Shown here piece after piece: positions 8,497 through 17,219 of a stretch of DNA of 64,000 bases. Origin of the DNA: Bacillus carboniphilus (GTDB taxonomy: Bacteria > Bacillota > Bacilli > Bacillales > JAIVKR01); the NCBI RefSeq assembly GCF_020524035.2, contig NZ_CP129013.1, forward strand, positions 2,633,501 through 2,697,500. The letters are read 5' to 3'. Below the pieces are notes generated by a model, which worked only from the letters and a program-made list of their open reading frames with translations, made no database searches and had not been told where the DNA came from. Every line of letters starts with the position of its first letter. Position 1 is the stretch's first letter. The translations under genes were made by a program, and so were the position numbers.

Positions 8497-9604
8497 CAAG
8501 TAAATCTTCTATCGTTAATTGCTCTTGCTGAAATTTTCTAATGGGATTTTTATCTGAAGTGAAATACTGATTTTTTATTTCTTGAGCTATAATTTTGACT
8601 AATAAAGGAGGAACAGCATTACCAATCTGTCTCCATTGGGTTTTCATATCTCCATAAAATTCATAATCATCGTCGAATGTCTGTATCCTTTTAATTTCTG
8701 AAATTCTTAAGAACCTATTCTTCCAATGAAAAGGACCCATATTATTTGAAAAACTAGCTTGTATAGTCCACGATGGTCTATCTGGTGACAATTTTAAAAG
8801 GAATGACCAATATCGTGATCTCCATTTAAATATTGGATTAGGGTGTCCTCTTTCTTCAGTGAAATACAAGTAATTATCTCCTGGCGGAACCTCTTTTAAC
8901 AAATCCTTGTGCTTTGAACCAGCTTGCATCTTTTCATCTTCAGGGAAATCATAGTCTATGTCGCTAAGAACATCACCACACGTTACCCAGGGTTTCTTGT
9001 TTTTGTCATTGATTGGGTCAAACTTTTCTGGAATATAATGAGTTTCTTCTGGAAAAATAAACTTATCTCCTGAATCTTTTTTTACTCCGACACATATAAA
9101 CCTCTCTCTTGTTTGAGGTACGCCATATTCAGCAGTATTAATCACTTTCCAAGATATTGTATAACCAAGTTCTTCAGATCTTTCAATTAAGTAATTAAAA
9201 GCTGCTTGATGTGGTTTATATACAAATCCGTGTACATTTTCAAAAAAGAATACTTTGGGTCTTAATTCTTCAATTCCTCTAAAGTATTCAAATAACGTGA
9301 AAGAATTTTCGTCTTCAAGTGCCCTTTTTTTATCCTTTCGATAAAATCTTGATTTAGAATAAGCAGGGCAAGGAGGTCCACCTACAAATAAGTCAACTTG
9401 CTCAATATTTAACCTTGAAAATAAATCTTTGAAATCAACTTCTCTTATATCCTTACATTCCACTATTTCCCCAATTTTATTCTGCTCAAGAGTTTCACAA
9501 GCCTCTTTAAAAAAGTCAGTAGAATATAATACATTATATCCAGCTTTTTTGAAGCCAAGATCAATTCCTCCTCCACCTGAGAAGACGCTTATAACATTAG
9601 GCAT
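8480..9604 (-). CDS. C5-cytosine DNA methyltransferase (second of pair)
   Basis: This 374-residue protein carries the ordered C5-methyltransferase motifs: FSGGGGIDLGF (motif I, SAM binding), GGPPCPAYS (motif IV, catalytic Cys), FFENVHG (VI), QTRERFICVG (VIII) and a C-terminal QIGNAVPPLL (X). Motif IV reads PCP rather than the commoner PCQ. The target recognition domain lies between VIII and X. It directly follows the first methyltransferase with no gap. Two C5 methylases of different specificity are typical of systems with an asymmetric site, one per strand, as in LlaJI. Confidence 0.85.
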   Translation of the reverse strand: MPNVISVFSGGGGIDLGFKKAGYNVLYSTDFFKEACETLEQNKIGEIVECKDIREVDFKDLFSRLNIEQVDLFVGGPPCPAYSKSRFYRKDKKRALEDENSFTLFEYFRGIEELRPKVFFFENVHGFVYKPHQAAFNYLIERSEELGYTISWKVINTAEYGVPQTRERFICVGVKKDSGDKFIFPEETHYIPEKFDPINDKNKKPWVTCGDVLSDIDYDFPEDEKMQAGSKHKDLLKEVPPGDNYLYFTEERGHPNPIFKWRSRYWSFLLKLSPDRPSWTIQASFSNNMGPFHWKNRFLRISEIKRIQTFDDDYEFYGDMKTQWRQIGNAVPPLLVKIIAQEIKNQYFTSDKNPIRKFQQEQLTIEDLLESNPV

Positions 9605-10663
9605 TTATACCAAACTCTCCTTCAGAAAATTAATCATTTCTTTTGCCATAAGCGGTGGAACGGCATTTCCTATTTGTTTTTGAATCGATCTTCTACTTCC
9701 ATAAAACACATAATCTTTAGGGAACGTTTGAATAGCAGCAATCTCAGGCACTCTTAACCTTCTAGAATTCCAATGGAAAGGTCCAACCCAAGGTCCAGGT
9801 TGAGCAGTAATAGTCCAAGATGGTTGTTCAGGGTGTAGTTTTAATAAGAAATTCCAAAACCGTTTATCAGCTACAAATTTGGGATTAGGATAACCTGCCC
9901 AGGCAGTTAAAGCTTTATAATTCATCCCAGGAGGCACTTCTTTTAAGTCTTCATGATAAGTTCCGCCCTCGGTTAACTCCTGTTTTTCAATATACTCATC
10001 AGTATCATATTCACTTATAACTTCACCAACATTGACGTATGGTTGGAGATTTTCTTTACTTGCTATCTCGGGAGGAAAATGTGTTTTGATTGGTTCTTTT
10101 GTCTTGAAGGTCCCTTTGGTTCCAATAATAAATAATCGTTTCCTTTTCTGAGGAACACCATAGTCTAAAGCATTTGCTCTAATAACGTTAGTTTCAAATC
10201 CCTCGGATTCTGCAATTTCTAAAAATGAATCCACAATTACTTTATTTGTTGGGTGCAATAAACTTTCTACATTTTCAAAAACAAAACCATCTGGTTTTAT
10301 GTCAATTAAAACTCTAAGGTATTCATTTACAAGTTGAGCTCTAGGATCATCTATTCCCTTCCTAATTTTATGTGTAACCCAATAACCATTTTTAGAGAAT
10401 GGCTGACATGGAGCTCCACCAATTAAGATAGATTTCCCCTTATAATTATCACCTAAAGAATTCTTTATTTCATCACTACTGATTTGAAATAAATCTCCAG
10501 AAATTTTAATTGTATCTTTAAATATATCATTCAATTTCTGCGTCTCAATACAATCGTCTTCAATATCTACACTAAATACAACAGGTATATTAGCCATATG
10601 GCTGCCAATATCAAATCCACCAGCACCCGAAAATAGACTGATAGCTTTAATTTCTTGTGTCAT
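9605..10663 (-). CDS. C5-cytosine DNA methyltransferase (first of pair)
   Basis: This 352-residue protein has motifs SLFSGAGGFDIGS (I), IGGAPCQPFSK (IV with catalytic PCQ), FVFENVESL (VI), PQKRKRLFIIG (VIII) and QKQIGNAVPPLMA (X). It is the first gene of the LlaJI-type operon, preceded by AAAGGAG. The second methylase starts right after its stop. It protects host DNA from the McrB/McrC-like nuclease encoded downstream. Confidence 0.88.
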   Translation of the reverse strand: MTQEIKAISLFSGAGGFDIGSHMANIPVVFSVDIEDDCIETQKLNDIFKDTIKISGDLFQISSDEIKNSLGDNYKGKSILIGGAPCQPFSKNGYWVTHKIRKGIDDPRAQLVNEYLRVLIDIKPDGFVFENVESLLHPTNKVIVDSFLEIAESEGFETNVIRANALDYGVPQKRKRLFIIGTKGTFKTKEPIKTHFPPEIASKENLQPYVNVGEVISEYDTDEYIEKQELTEGGTYHEDLKEVPPGMNYKALTAWAGYPNPKFVADKRFWNFLLKLHPEQPSWTITAQPGPWVGPFHWNSRRLRVPEIAAIQTFPKDYVFYGSRRSIQKQIGNAVPPLMAKEMINFLKESLV

Positions 10664-10957
10664 TTTCTAAAACTCCTTTAACCCTATTAATCTAATACTA
10701 TAATACCAAACATTAGCTCTCATTTAAAGCAATGTATATTTTAAGTACTAGTAATTGTCTGATTTCGACAATAAATGCCATTATACTATTTTAATCTTAT
10801 TCAAACATTTATTCAATGACCTGATTTTGTTAACCACTTATTAAACCCTTGCTTTTTTCGAAATACACTTCTATTTATATAAAAAGCCATAATTGAAATC
10901 CTATGATGTGAACTTTAAACACTAGAAATTAACGCTGCCTTTTCTTCATGTGAAAAG
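10664..10957 (-). promoter_or_regulatory. Upstream region of the restriction-modification operon
   Basis: This gap of about 290 bases is AT-rich and has no gene. On the minus strand an extended -10 (TGGTATTAT) lies about 40 bases before the methylase start, making it the likely operon promoter. Further upstream, ATTGTC and GACAAT form a small inverted repeat with a seven-base gap (10754-10772), a possible operator. The region ends at the second ISL3 element. Confidence 0.35.
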
Positions 10958-11850
10958 GCTTCTTCGCTGTTTAAGATGGTGCAATAGTGACGATACTGGT
11001 TTCTAAAACAATAGAATGCAGGTAATCAAGATGTTAATAGAAGTTAAGGGAATAGAAGAGGTCTTTCACATTTCGGAACCATGGTATATAGAAAGTTGTA
11101 TTTTCAACAATGAACATCAGCAATTAGATGTCTATGTAGATATTCGTAAAGGAGCGAGATTTTCCTGTGCGAATTGTAGAGCAGAAAACCAATCTGTATA
11201 TGACATAGCTGACTACAACCGAACGTGGAGGCATTTAAACTTCCTTGAATATCCCTGCTATATCCACGCAGAATTACCTAGGACGGATTGTCAGAACTGC
11301 CAAAAGGTTCATCGCGTGAAAATCCCCTGGGCAATTAAGAGTCGATCTAATTTCACGATCCTTTTTGATGCCTGGATTATGACTCTGGCAAAGGATATGC
11401 CTATGAGTGCGATCAGCCGTTTAGTAGGTGAACACGATACCCAGTTGTGGAGAATTCTTCACTATTATGTGGATCACGCAATTGAATCTCAAGACTTATC
11501 AGAAGTGACGATGATTAGTACAGATGAAACTTCTTCAAAGAGAGGGCATAACGATATCACGATTTATATGGACCCCAAAAAAATAATGTCATCCACGTCA
11601 CAAAGGGAAAGGACTCTAGTACATGGGGAGGTAAATGGGGGAGAGTGTAAGAAACATCTTGAATCTCGCGGAGGACAGGCAGAGAAGATAACTGAAGTAT
11701 GTATGGATATGTCGCCCGCTTTTATTAAGGGCGCCAAAGAAAACTTCCCCAAAGCATCCATCACATTTGATAAGTTTCATGTCGTCAAAGCCGTAAATGA
11801 AGCAGTAGACGATGTGCGTCGTAAGGAACAAAAAACGTGTAAAGACTTAA

Positions 11851-12492
11851 ACGACCACCTACTAAAGTAGGTGGATTTAGACATAAATGTCGACGACTAA
11901 AGTCGTTTCTTACGACTGAAGTCATCTGAAAGTCCATTGCTTAAGCAAACTTAACTTAGAGTGAACTCATTCTTCAATCCTAAATATTTCATCCTTTCCT
12001 TCATTAAACTGGTTAGCAATGTAATTTCGAATGGTTTCTTCATCTACATTGCCTACTGATGCACAAAAGTAACCTCTTGCCCATAAATGTTGTCCCCAGT
12101 ATTGCTTTTTTAATTCTGGAAATTGCTCTTGTATTAATCTTGAAGACCTTCCTTTCAAATATTGAACTATTTTACTAGGTGCCATGCTTGGGGGACATGA
12201 TAGCAATAAATGAACATGGTCTTTTCCTACACTTCCTTGTAATATGGTGATGCCTCTCGCTTCACATCCCTGTCTTATTAATTCTCTTGTACGAAAGGCA
12301 ATGGAACCTCGTAACACTTTATATCGATATTTTGTTGCCCATATCACATGGTATTTTATATCATATACTTCATGACCATTCTTTTTATATCCGTCCATAC
12401 TTTCACCTCACAACTTAAGTATGGACATCGATTATGAAGGCTAAAAGCTTATACCGTCTAAAGACGGTGGAGTTAGACCACGCTTTTGGAAA
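11851..12492 (-). mobile_element. IS200/IS605-type element inside ISL3 copy 2
   Basis: Comparison with intact copy 1 shows about 642 inserted bases within a TTAA-containing site, with no target duplication beyond the ambiguous TTAA. Both ends carry small hairpins (CCACCTACTAAAGTAGGTGG at the left, ACCGTCTAAAGACGGT at the right), as IS200 elements use in place of inverted repeats. The single gene on the minus strand is tnpA; there is no tnpB. Confidence 0.8.
11967..12398 (-). CDS. tnpA: IS200-family Y1 transposase TnpA
   Basis: This 143-residue HUH single-strand transposase has the metal-binding HUH motif as HVHLLLSC, preceded by the strand KYHVIWATKYRYKVL. Near the C-terminus TIRNYIANQ carries the likely catalytic tyrosine. 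Length is normal for the family and the frame is intact, so this element may still be active. It moves by cutting and rejoining single strands at subterminal hairpins. Confidence 0.9.
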   Translation of the reverse strand: MDGYKKNGHEVYDIKYHVIWATKYRYKVLRGSIAFRTRELIRQGCEARGITILQGSVGKDHVHLLLSCPPSMAPSKIVQYLKGRSSRLIQEQFPELKKQYWGQHLWARGYFCASVGNVDEETIRNYIANQFNEGKDEIFRIEE

Positions 12493-13073
12493 TTAAAAAA
12501 CACACGATATGTCTGGTTAAAAAATGAGAAAAACTTAACAAGCCCTCAAAGAGAAACCCTTGACCGTTTAAAAGATTGTAATTTAGATACAGCGAAAGCC
12601 TATCGTATGCGAATAATCTTTCAAGAAATCTTTCAATACCCTCGTGAAATTGCCCCTATGGTATTAAACGACTGGATTGATTGGGGACTTCGTTGCAGAC
12701 TGCAGCCCATGGTAGATGTTTCAAAGACCATTATGACGGAATTATCAGGTGGTTCTCATCCAAGCTAAACAATGGATTATTAGAAGGAATTAATAGTGTC
12801 TTTCAGGCTGCCAAAAGAAAAGCACGAGGCTATCGTTCGCATAAAAATATGGTGGCATGGTCTTTTTACTCCATGGAAAACTGGACTTCAAATTAAATAA
12901 ATAAAAAAGAACAAGTAACAGTTTGGAGCCATACATCGCTTCACAACTGAACTCATTCCCTTGTCCAGTAAATAGTGTACCCACAAAAACCGGTTTTTTA
13001 ACCCTGTAACAGGTGGAGAATACTAAGCGATCAAATGTTACCTTTCTTTTTCTCTTTTAAACAAAGTTTACCA

Positions 13074-13553
13074 TCACTTGTGGTAAGGCTCCCCCCGATT
13101 AATCCGAAACGCTCGATACACCTGTTCTACTAACATCAACCTCATGAGTTGATGAGGGAACGTCATTTTGCTAAACGATAAGGATTCGTTGGCACGGCTC
13201 ATCACTTCTTGACTTAGGCCTAGCGATCCGCCTATGACAAAGACGATTTTACTTTTGCCGTATGTCGCGAGTTTATCTAGTTTTGTTGCTAGTTCTTCGG
13301 AAGAGAATTGCTTTCCTTCAATGGCAAGGGCAATGACGTGTGCCTCAGGAGAGATTTTTGCTAAGATTCGTTCGCCTTCCTTTTGTTTGACTATGGTCAT
13401 TTCTGTCTCGCTTAAGTTTTCTGGTGCCTTTTCATCTGGGAGTTCGACGATTTCTACTTTTGCATAAGAGGACAGTCGTTTTAAGTATTCATTTATTCCT
13501 GGCTTTAAATATTTTTCTTTTAATTTACCAACCGAAATTATTGTGATATTCAC
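13074..13553 (-). CDS. rlmH: 23S rRNA pseudouridine-1915 N3-methyltransferase RlmH
   Basis: This 159-residue SPOUT-class methyltransferase methylates the pseudouridine in helix 69 of 23S rRNA. It begins [20 protein letters not shown], and carries the knot-forming [11 protein letters not shown] and the C-terminal family signature [20 protein letters not shown] ending RGEPYHK. The length is exactly usual. Its 3' end borders the accessory island. In staphylococci the same 3' end is the SCCmec attachment site. Confidence 0.97.
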   Translation of the reverse strand: MNITIISVGKLKEKYLKPGINEYLKRLSSYAKVEIVELPDEKAPENLSETEMTIVKQKEGERILAKISPEAHVIALAIEGKQFSSEELATKLDKLATYGKSKIVFVIGGSLGLSQEVMSRANESLSFSKMTFPHQLMRLMLVEQVYRAFRINRGEPYHK

Positions 13554-13574
13554 AAATCATCCCCACTTTTAATA

Positions 13575-13632
13575 CAGTTTGTGCACAGGGGTTATCCACA
13601 GATGTGAATAACTCCCCTATATTTTGTGTATA
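13575..13632. promoter_or_regulatory. DnaA-box-like cluster upstream of rlmH
   Basis: A perfect box TTATCCACA (13592-13600) faces a near box TGTGAATAA (13603-13611), with further partial boxes (TGTGCACAG before, TGTGTATAA after). The head-to-head pair resembles those at 48727-48744 and in oriC. Confidence 0.5.
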
Positions 13633-13637
13633 ACTTT

Positions 13638-13793
13638 TTATTCTCCTACTATATATTCCGCAGGATTTTCACACAACTCACACTTTGTTGATAACGTGTG
13701 AGTATGTTCAATTTTATTAATAATAGGTGCTTCTTCCTTCTCATCGACATACATATCGATTGCTAGTTCAACATGCTCTAAACAACATTTCAT
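13638..13793 (-). CDS. Small CxxC zinc-binding-type protein (YyzF-like)
   Basis: This is a 51-residue protein beginning MKCCLEHVELAIDMYVDEKE and ending with CELCENPAEYIV. The paired Cys residues (CCLEH and CELC) suggest a zinc-bound fold like the YyzF/CxxH-CxxC family, found between rlmH and htrA in bacilli. The start is set at 13793 since GGAGG lies eight bases upstream; an upstream ATG at 13820 has no site. Function is not known. Confidence 0.8.
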   Translation of the reverse strand: MKCCLEHVELAIDMYVDEKEEAPIINKIEHTHTLSTKCELCENPAEYIVGE

Positions 13794-13876
13794 TTTCTCA
13801 AACCTCCAGCCTGTCCACATCTTGATGACGATATCTTCCCCTTATTGTACCCAAAAAGAACGCTTGAGAAAAACAT

Positions 13877-13908
13877 AAAAAAGCAGAGGAGAATGAATCC
13901 CTCTGCTT
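13877..13908 (-). terminator. Intrinsic terminator after htrA
   Basis: On the minus strand, stem AAGCAGAGG/CCTCTGCTT is followed by a T-run, directly after the htrA stop. Confidence 0.8.
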
Positions 13909-13918
13909 GCCAATCTAA

Positions 13919-15130
13919 TTAATACGCTTGTTCAGCTAATTTCATCGAAGTTGTTTGTAATTCTCCTTCACGATAATAGTTAACCTCAATGGTATCACCA
14001 ATGTCGTTTTTATATAACTGTTTACGCAAATCGATCACGTTGTCTGTCGGTTCTCCATTGATTTCGACAATTACATCTTTCTCCTGAAGTCCAGCGTTAG
14101 AAGCAGGGCTGTTCAGTTCTACACTCATGACGACGACACCTTGCTTCACATCTTCAGGTAAAAACAACGTATTTTGATAATGGTAAGAAGATATATCTCC
14201 TAATGACTGTAGCCCTAAACCCATGTATGGTCGTTTTACTTCACCGAACTCTTCAAGGTCTGCAATGACAGGTTCCACAATGCTTGTTGGAATCGCGAGT
14301 CCAATTCCTTCAACAGCTGATTCAGCTATTTTCATTGAGTTAATTCCAATTACTTTCCCGTCTAAATTAACTAAAGCTCCACCACTATTTCCTGGATTGA
14401 TCGCGGCATCTGTTTGCATAACCTCAGCTTGCCAGTCATACGTTCCATCACCATTAATATCTACTGGAATCGCACGTTCTGTTCCAGAAATAATTCCTTG
14501 TGTCACCGACCCAGCAAAATCTAAACCTAGTGGATTTCCAATTGCAAGAACCGTTTCACCGGTCTTTACTGAATCAGAATTTGCAAACTCTGCGACCGTA
14601 CTGACCCTACTTGCATCGACCGTAACCACTGCTAAATCAGTTAAGGCATCCGTTCCAATGAGTTCTGCTGGAATATGTTCATCATCACCAATTATGATTT
14701 CTAATTGAGAAGCACCTTCGACCACGTGATTATTCGTTACAATATAGGCTTTGTCTCCTTGAGTTTTATAAACAACCCCTGATCCTGTTCCACTTGTTGT
14801 CTGTTGAGTTTGATCCCAAAAGCTTTGTTCTTGTATATTACTCACTCCAACAACGGCATCTGACACTTTTTCAACAGCCTCTGTTACAGAAGAATTAACA
14901 TCGACATTTAACGTTTTTACCTCTTCAACCGTGGTTTCTCCATTTTCATCTGATGTAATACTTGAGGCATTATTACCTGTACCATTATCAAACTGAGAAA
15001 GTAACGGCCCTGAAGAAATAACGAGAACTCCACCTATAATTGCTCCAACTAATCCATAGAAAAATGGCTTTCCTTTCCCACCTTTTTTTTGATTATCGTT
15101 TTGAATGTAATCTTGATCATAGTAACCCAT
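13919..15130 (-). CDS. Membrane-anchored serine protease HtrA/DegP type (YyxA-like)
   Basis: The protein has 403 residues. It has one membrane anchor near residues 22-46 and a low-complexity linker. A trypsin-like domain carries the triad His in IVTNNHVVEG, Asp in LTDLAVVTVD and Ser in INPGNSGGALVN. A C-terminal PDZ domain follows (GVVVMSVELNSPASNAGLQ). It acts outside the membrane as a quality-control protease and chaperone. It lies downstream of walJ, where bacilli carry yyxA/htrC, and ends at a clear terminator. Confidence 0.93.
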   Translation of the reverse strand: MGYYDQDYIQNDNQKKGGKGKPFFYGLVGAIIGGVLVISSGPLLSQFDNGTGNNASSITSDENGETTVEEVKTLNVDVNSSVTEAVEKVSDAVVGVSNIQEQSFWDQTQQTTSGTGSGVVYKTQGDKAYIVTNNHVVEGASQLEIIIGDDEHIPAELIGTDALTDLAVVTVDASRVSTVAEFANSDSVKTGETVLAIGNPLGLDFAGSVTQGIISGTERAIPVDINGDGTYDWQAEVMQTDAAINPGNSGGALVNLDGKVIGINSMKIAESAVEGIGLAIPTSIVEPVIADLEEFGEVKRPYMGLGLQSLGDISSYHYQNTLFLPEDVKQGVVVMSVELNSPASNAGLQEKDVIVEINGEPTDNVIDLRKQLYKNDIGDTIEVNYYREGELQTTSMKLAEQAY

Positions 15131-15582
15131 GACCCACCATTCCTTTCTCTCCTCTTAAATATAGTTACACTTAGCTTATGTTTATGGGCAAATTATAAAA
15201 CAACAATATGGGAATAATATGTGAACCTTCCTTTACTTTTCCCAAACTCAACAAAAAACAAACAAGTGAAAAAAGAAAAGTGGAAGCGCACGTTTTATGA
15301 CAATAAGAATAAGAACATCCTGTTCATCAACGTCCTGTTCGACGAAAAAATTACAAGTCGTTTGACGTTGAAACTAAACATTAAGAAAAGTCGTGCACAC
15401 GTTTACCTTCATAAAAACAGAACTTTCCACAAGTCAAAGTCCGCCCCTAAACAAAATGCACCCCTCTATTCCCCTTTCTTTCATTATGAAAGGATTAAAT
15501 AGAGAAGTGCAAATCATTTGATCGCTAATATGGTTCAATTTTTTAAAAAATATATAAGTCCATAATCTAGATCATCTATATC
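15131..15582. other. Intergenic region between walJ and htrA, no gene recognised
   Basis: These 450 bases contain only a repetitive, non-protein-like plus-strand frame. Short phrases such as GAAAAGTGGAAGCGCACG and repeated CGTCCTGTTCGACG-like words look like a worn copy of the intergenic repeat seen elsewhere in the window. The htrA promoter should lie in its left part, but no strong match was seen. Confidence 0.4.
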
Positions 15583-16378
15583 CTATACCGCCACTAACTC
15601 TGTAGGTTTGAGAGGATCGGTATCGAAAAGATGAAAGGTTTCGCCGACGATGATATCCCTAGTGGCTAATGTTTGTTCGACGGTCATTCTTGCCAAGTCT
15701 TTCATGTTGTTGTCTTGGCTTAAATGGGCTAAATAAATGCGCTTTGTTTCGCCTGTGATGACATCGGCCATTGCAAGCGCGGCATCCTCGTTTGAGACAT
15801 GGCCGACATCGCTTAAGATGCGCCTTTTAATACTCCATGGGTACTTCCCCATCCTGAGCATGTCCACATCATGGTTACTTTCAAAGACAAAGGAATGGGC
15901 CCCTTTTATGACGCCTTTCATGCGGTCGTTGACATATCCCGTATCGGTGATGAGAGCAAGCTTACGACCATTGTGATGAAAGACAAAAAACATCGGCTCC
16001 GCTGCATCGTGGGAGACGCCAAATGACTCTACTTGTAATGATCCAAACTCTTTCACGTGACCAATTTCAAACGGGAATTTCTGTTCTAGATTGACCTCAC
16101 CAATTACCGAATCCATGGCATGCCACGTTTTTTCATTGGCATAGATGGGCAGTTTATAACGTCTTGCTAGTATCCCTAACCCTTTAATATGGTCGCTATG
16201 CTCATGTGTGACTAAAATGCCTGAAAGGCTAGCAATATCTTTTCCTATTTGTTCAAATCTTTTTTTCGAGTTGCTTTCCACTTAGACCTGCGTCGACAAG
16301 GAGCGAATGCTCCCCCGATTCAACATAAATGGCATTTCCTGTACTCCCGCTAGCGAGAACACTAAATTGTAAACACAT
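15583..16378 (-). CDS. walJ: WalJ (YycJ) metallo-beta-lactamase-fold protein, one frameshift
   Basis: The true start at 16378 gives [20 protein letters not shown]. Reading continues to the seven-base run at 16260-16266, where one extra base breaks the frame. Removing it gives [20 protein letters not shown], leading into the metal-binding motif [10 protein letters not shown]. The corrected length is about 264 residues, normal for WalJ. Further metal ligands are in [20 protein letters not shown] and HLSQDN. WalJ is a putative nuclease linked to coordination of cell division and replication. It is the last gene of the wal operon, ten bases after walI. Confidence 0.9.
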
Positions 16379-16387
16379 TCTTTCCAA

Positions 16388-17219
16388 TCACTCCGTCTCC
16401 TTGCTATCTTGTCCAAATAACCTGAGCTGCTCTGCATCCACATAAAAATGCTCTTCTTCATTCACTTTAATATGCCAAGCAGGAATTAAAAACTGCCCTT
16501 CCGCAAGCTCCTTTTGGTTATTTCCCCTGGATATAATAACCTAACTCAATTTCATTTATTTTGCTTCCTTCTTCTATCTTTTGAAAGACAACTCTTAACG
16601 CTTGTTCAGCAGAAAAAATATCGACTTCCGTTTCACTTTTTATCTCACCTAAAATCGATCGTTCATAATCAGTGACTTGATTATCTTTCACTCTCAATGT
16701 AATTCGACCAGGATCAGAGGCGACTCCATCATTGAAATTCGGGAAAACTAATTTATTTTCCAATACTTGCACAAAGTACACTTCTTTTCCATCCTCTGAT
16801 TTTCCCCAGTACTCAAATTTTTGCCCTTCTGCCAACTGTTCGTTAACATAGGTAGTGAGTTCGGTCTCCATCGTTTTTTCTTTAAATGAAAAGGGATTCT
16901 CTAAACTTTTTGCCTCTTGATAAGTATTGGATTGAGACATTTCGATATTTTTATTCAAATTTTGATTTTTGTTTACTGATTTATCTTCCTCACTAAATTC
17001 GACCATTTCCAAAGTCATCAAATGAGCTTTCGTCTCTTCTGGGATCTCATCATAGACAATCTCAATATCATTAGTCTCCAATTCACTCTTAAACGTTTGT
17101 TCAGTTAAAGTGGGAGGATTTTCTTTTTTCTCATAATACTGCATAATTAAAAAAGCATTTAACACTAAAAATACGAGGATAAAAAGAGTTTTGGCTCTAC
17201 TCCAATTCACTATTTTCAC
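16388..17219 (-). CDS. walI: WalI (YycI), regulator of the WalK kinase, one frameshift
   Basis: A short N-terminal tail and one membrane span (residues 10-26, LFILVFLVLNAFLIM) are followed by an extracellular domain. As written, the frame stops at YYIQGK. Removing one base in the run at 16521-16527 restores a C-terminus (GQFLIPAWHIKVNEEEHFYV) ending at 16388, about 277 residues in total. WalI pairs with WalH on the outer membrane face to restrain WalK. The start overlaps the walH end by 23 bases, a sign of coupled translation. Confidence 0.9.

Larger units (their letters stand above)
11031..12896 (+). pseudogene. ISL3 transposase, multiply disrupted
   Basis: The reading frame matches copy 1 but is broken in several ways. 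A lost base near 11580 and a 13-base insertion near 11630 change about 20 residues (it reads DPKKIMSSTSQRERT in place of DPQKKNVIHVTKGKD) before the frame is restored at GGECKKHLESRGG. The IS200 element splits the gene at 11850. Beyond it, the same C-terminal frameshift as in copy 1 is present near 12725, and a further base is lost near 12857. The gene cannot make an active enzyme. Confidence 0.8.
10958..13005 (+). mobile_element. ISL3-family insertion sequence, copy 2, interrupted by IS200
   Basis: It is near-identical to copy 1 through the transposase gene and has the same orientation. It extends further on the right, through AGTAAATAGTGTACCCACAAAAACC. An IS200-type element sits inside it at about 11851-12492. 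The two ISL3 copies enclose 5.7 kb holding the LlaJI-type operon. The right boundary is approximate. Confidence 0.7.

Noticed and set aside
15221..15502. 93-codon plus-strand frame between htrA and walJ
   Set aside because: No ribosome site, low-complexity Lys/Asn content, opposite to all neighbours, and in a repeat-like region.
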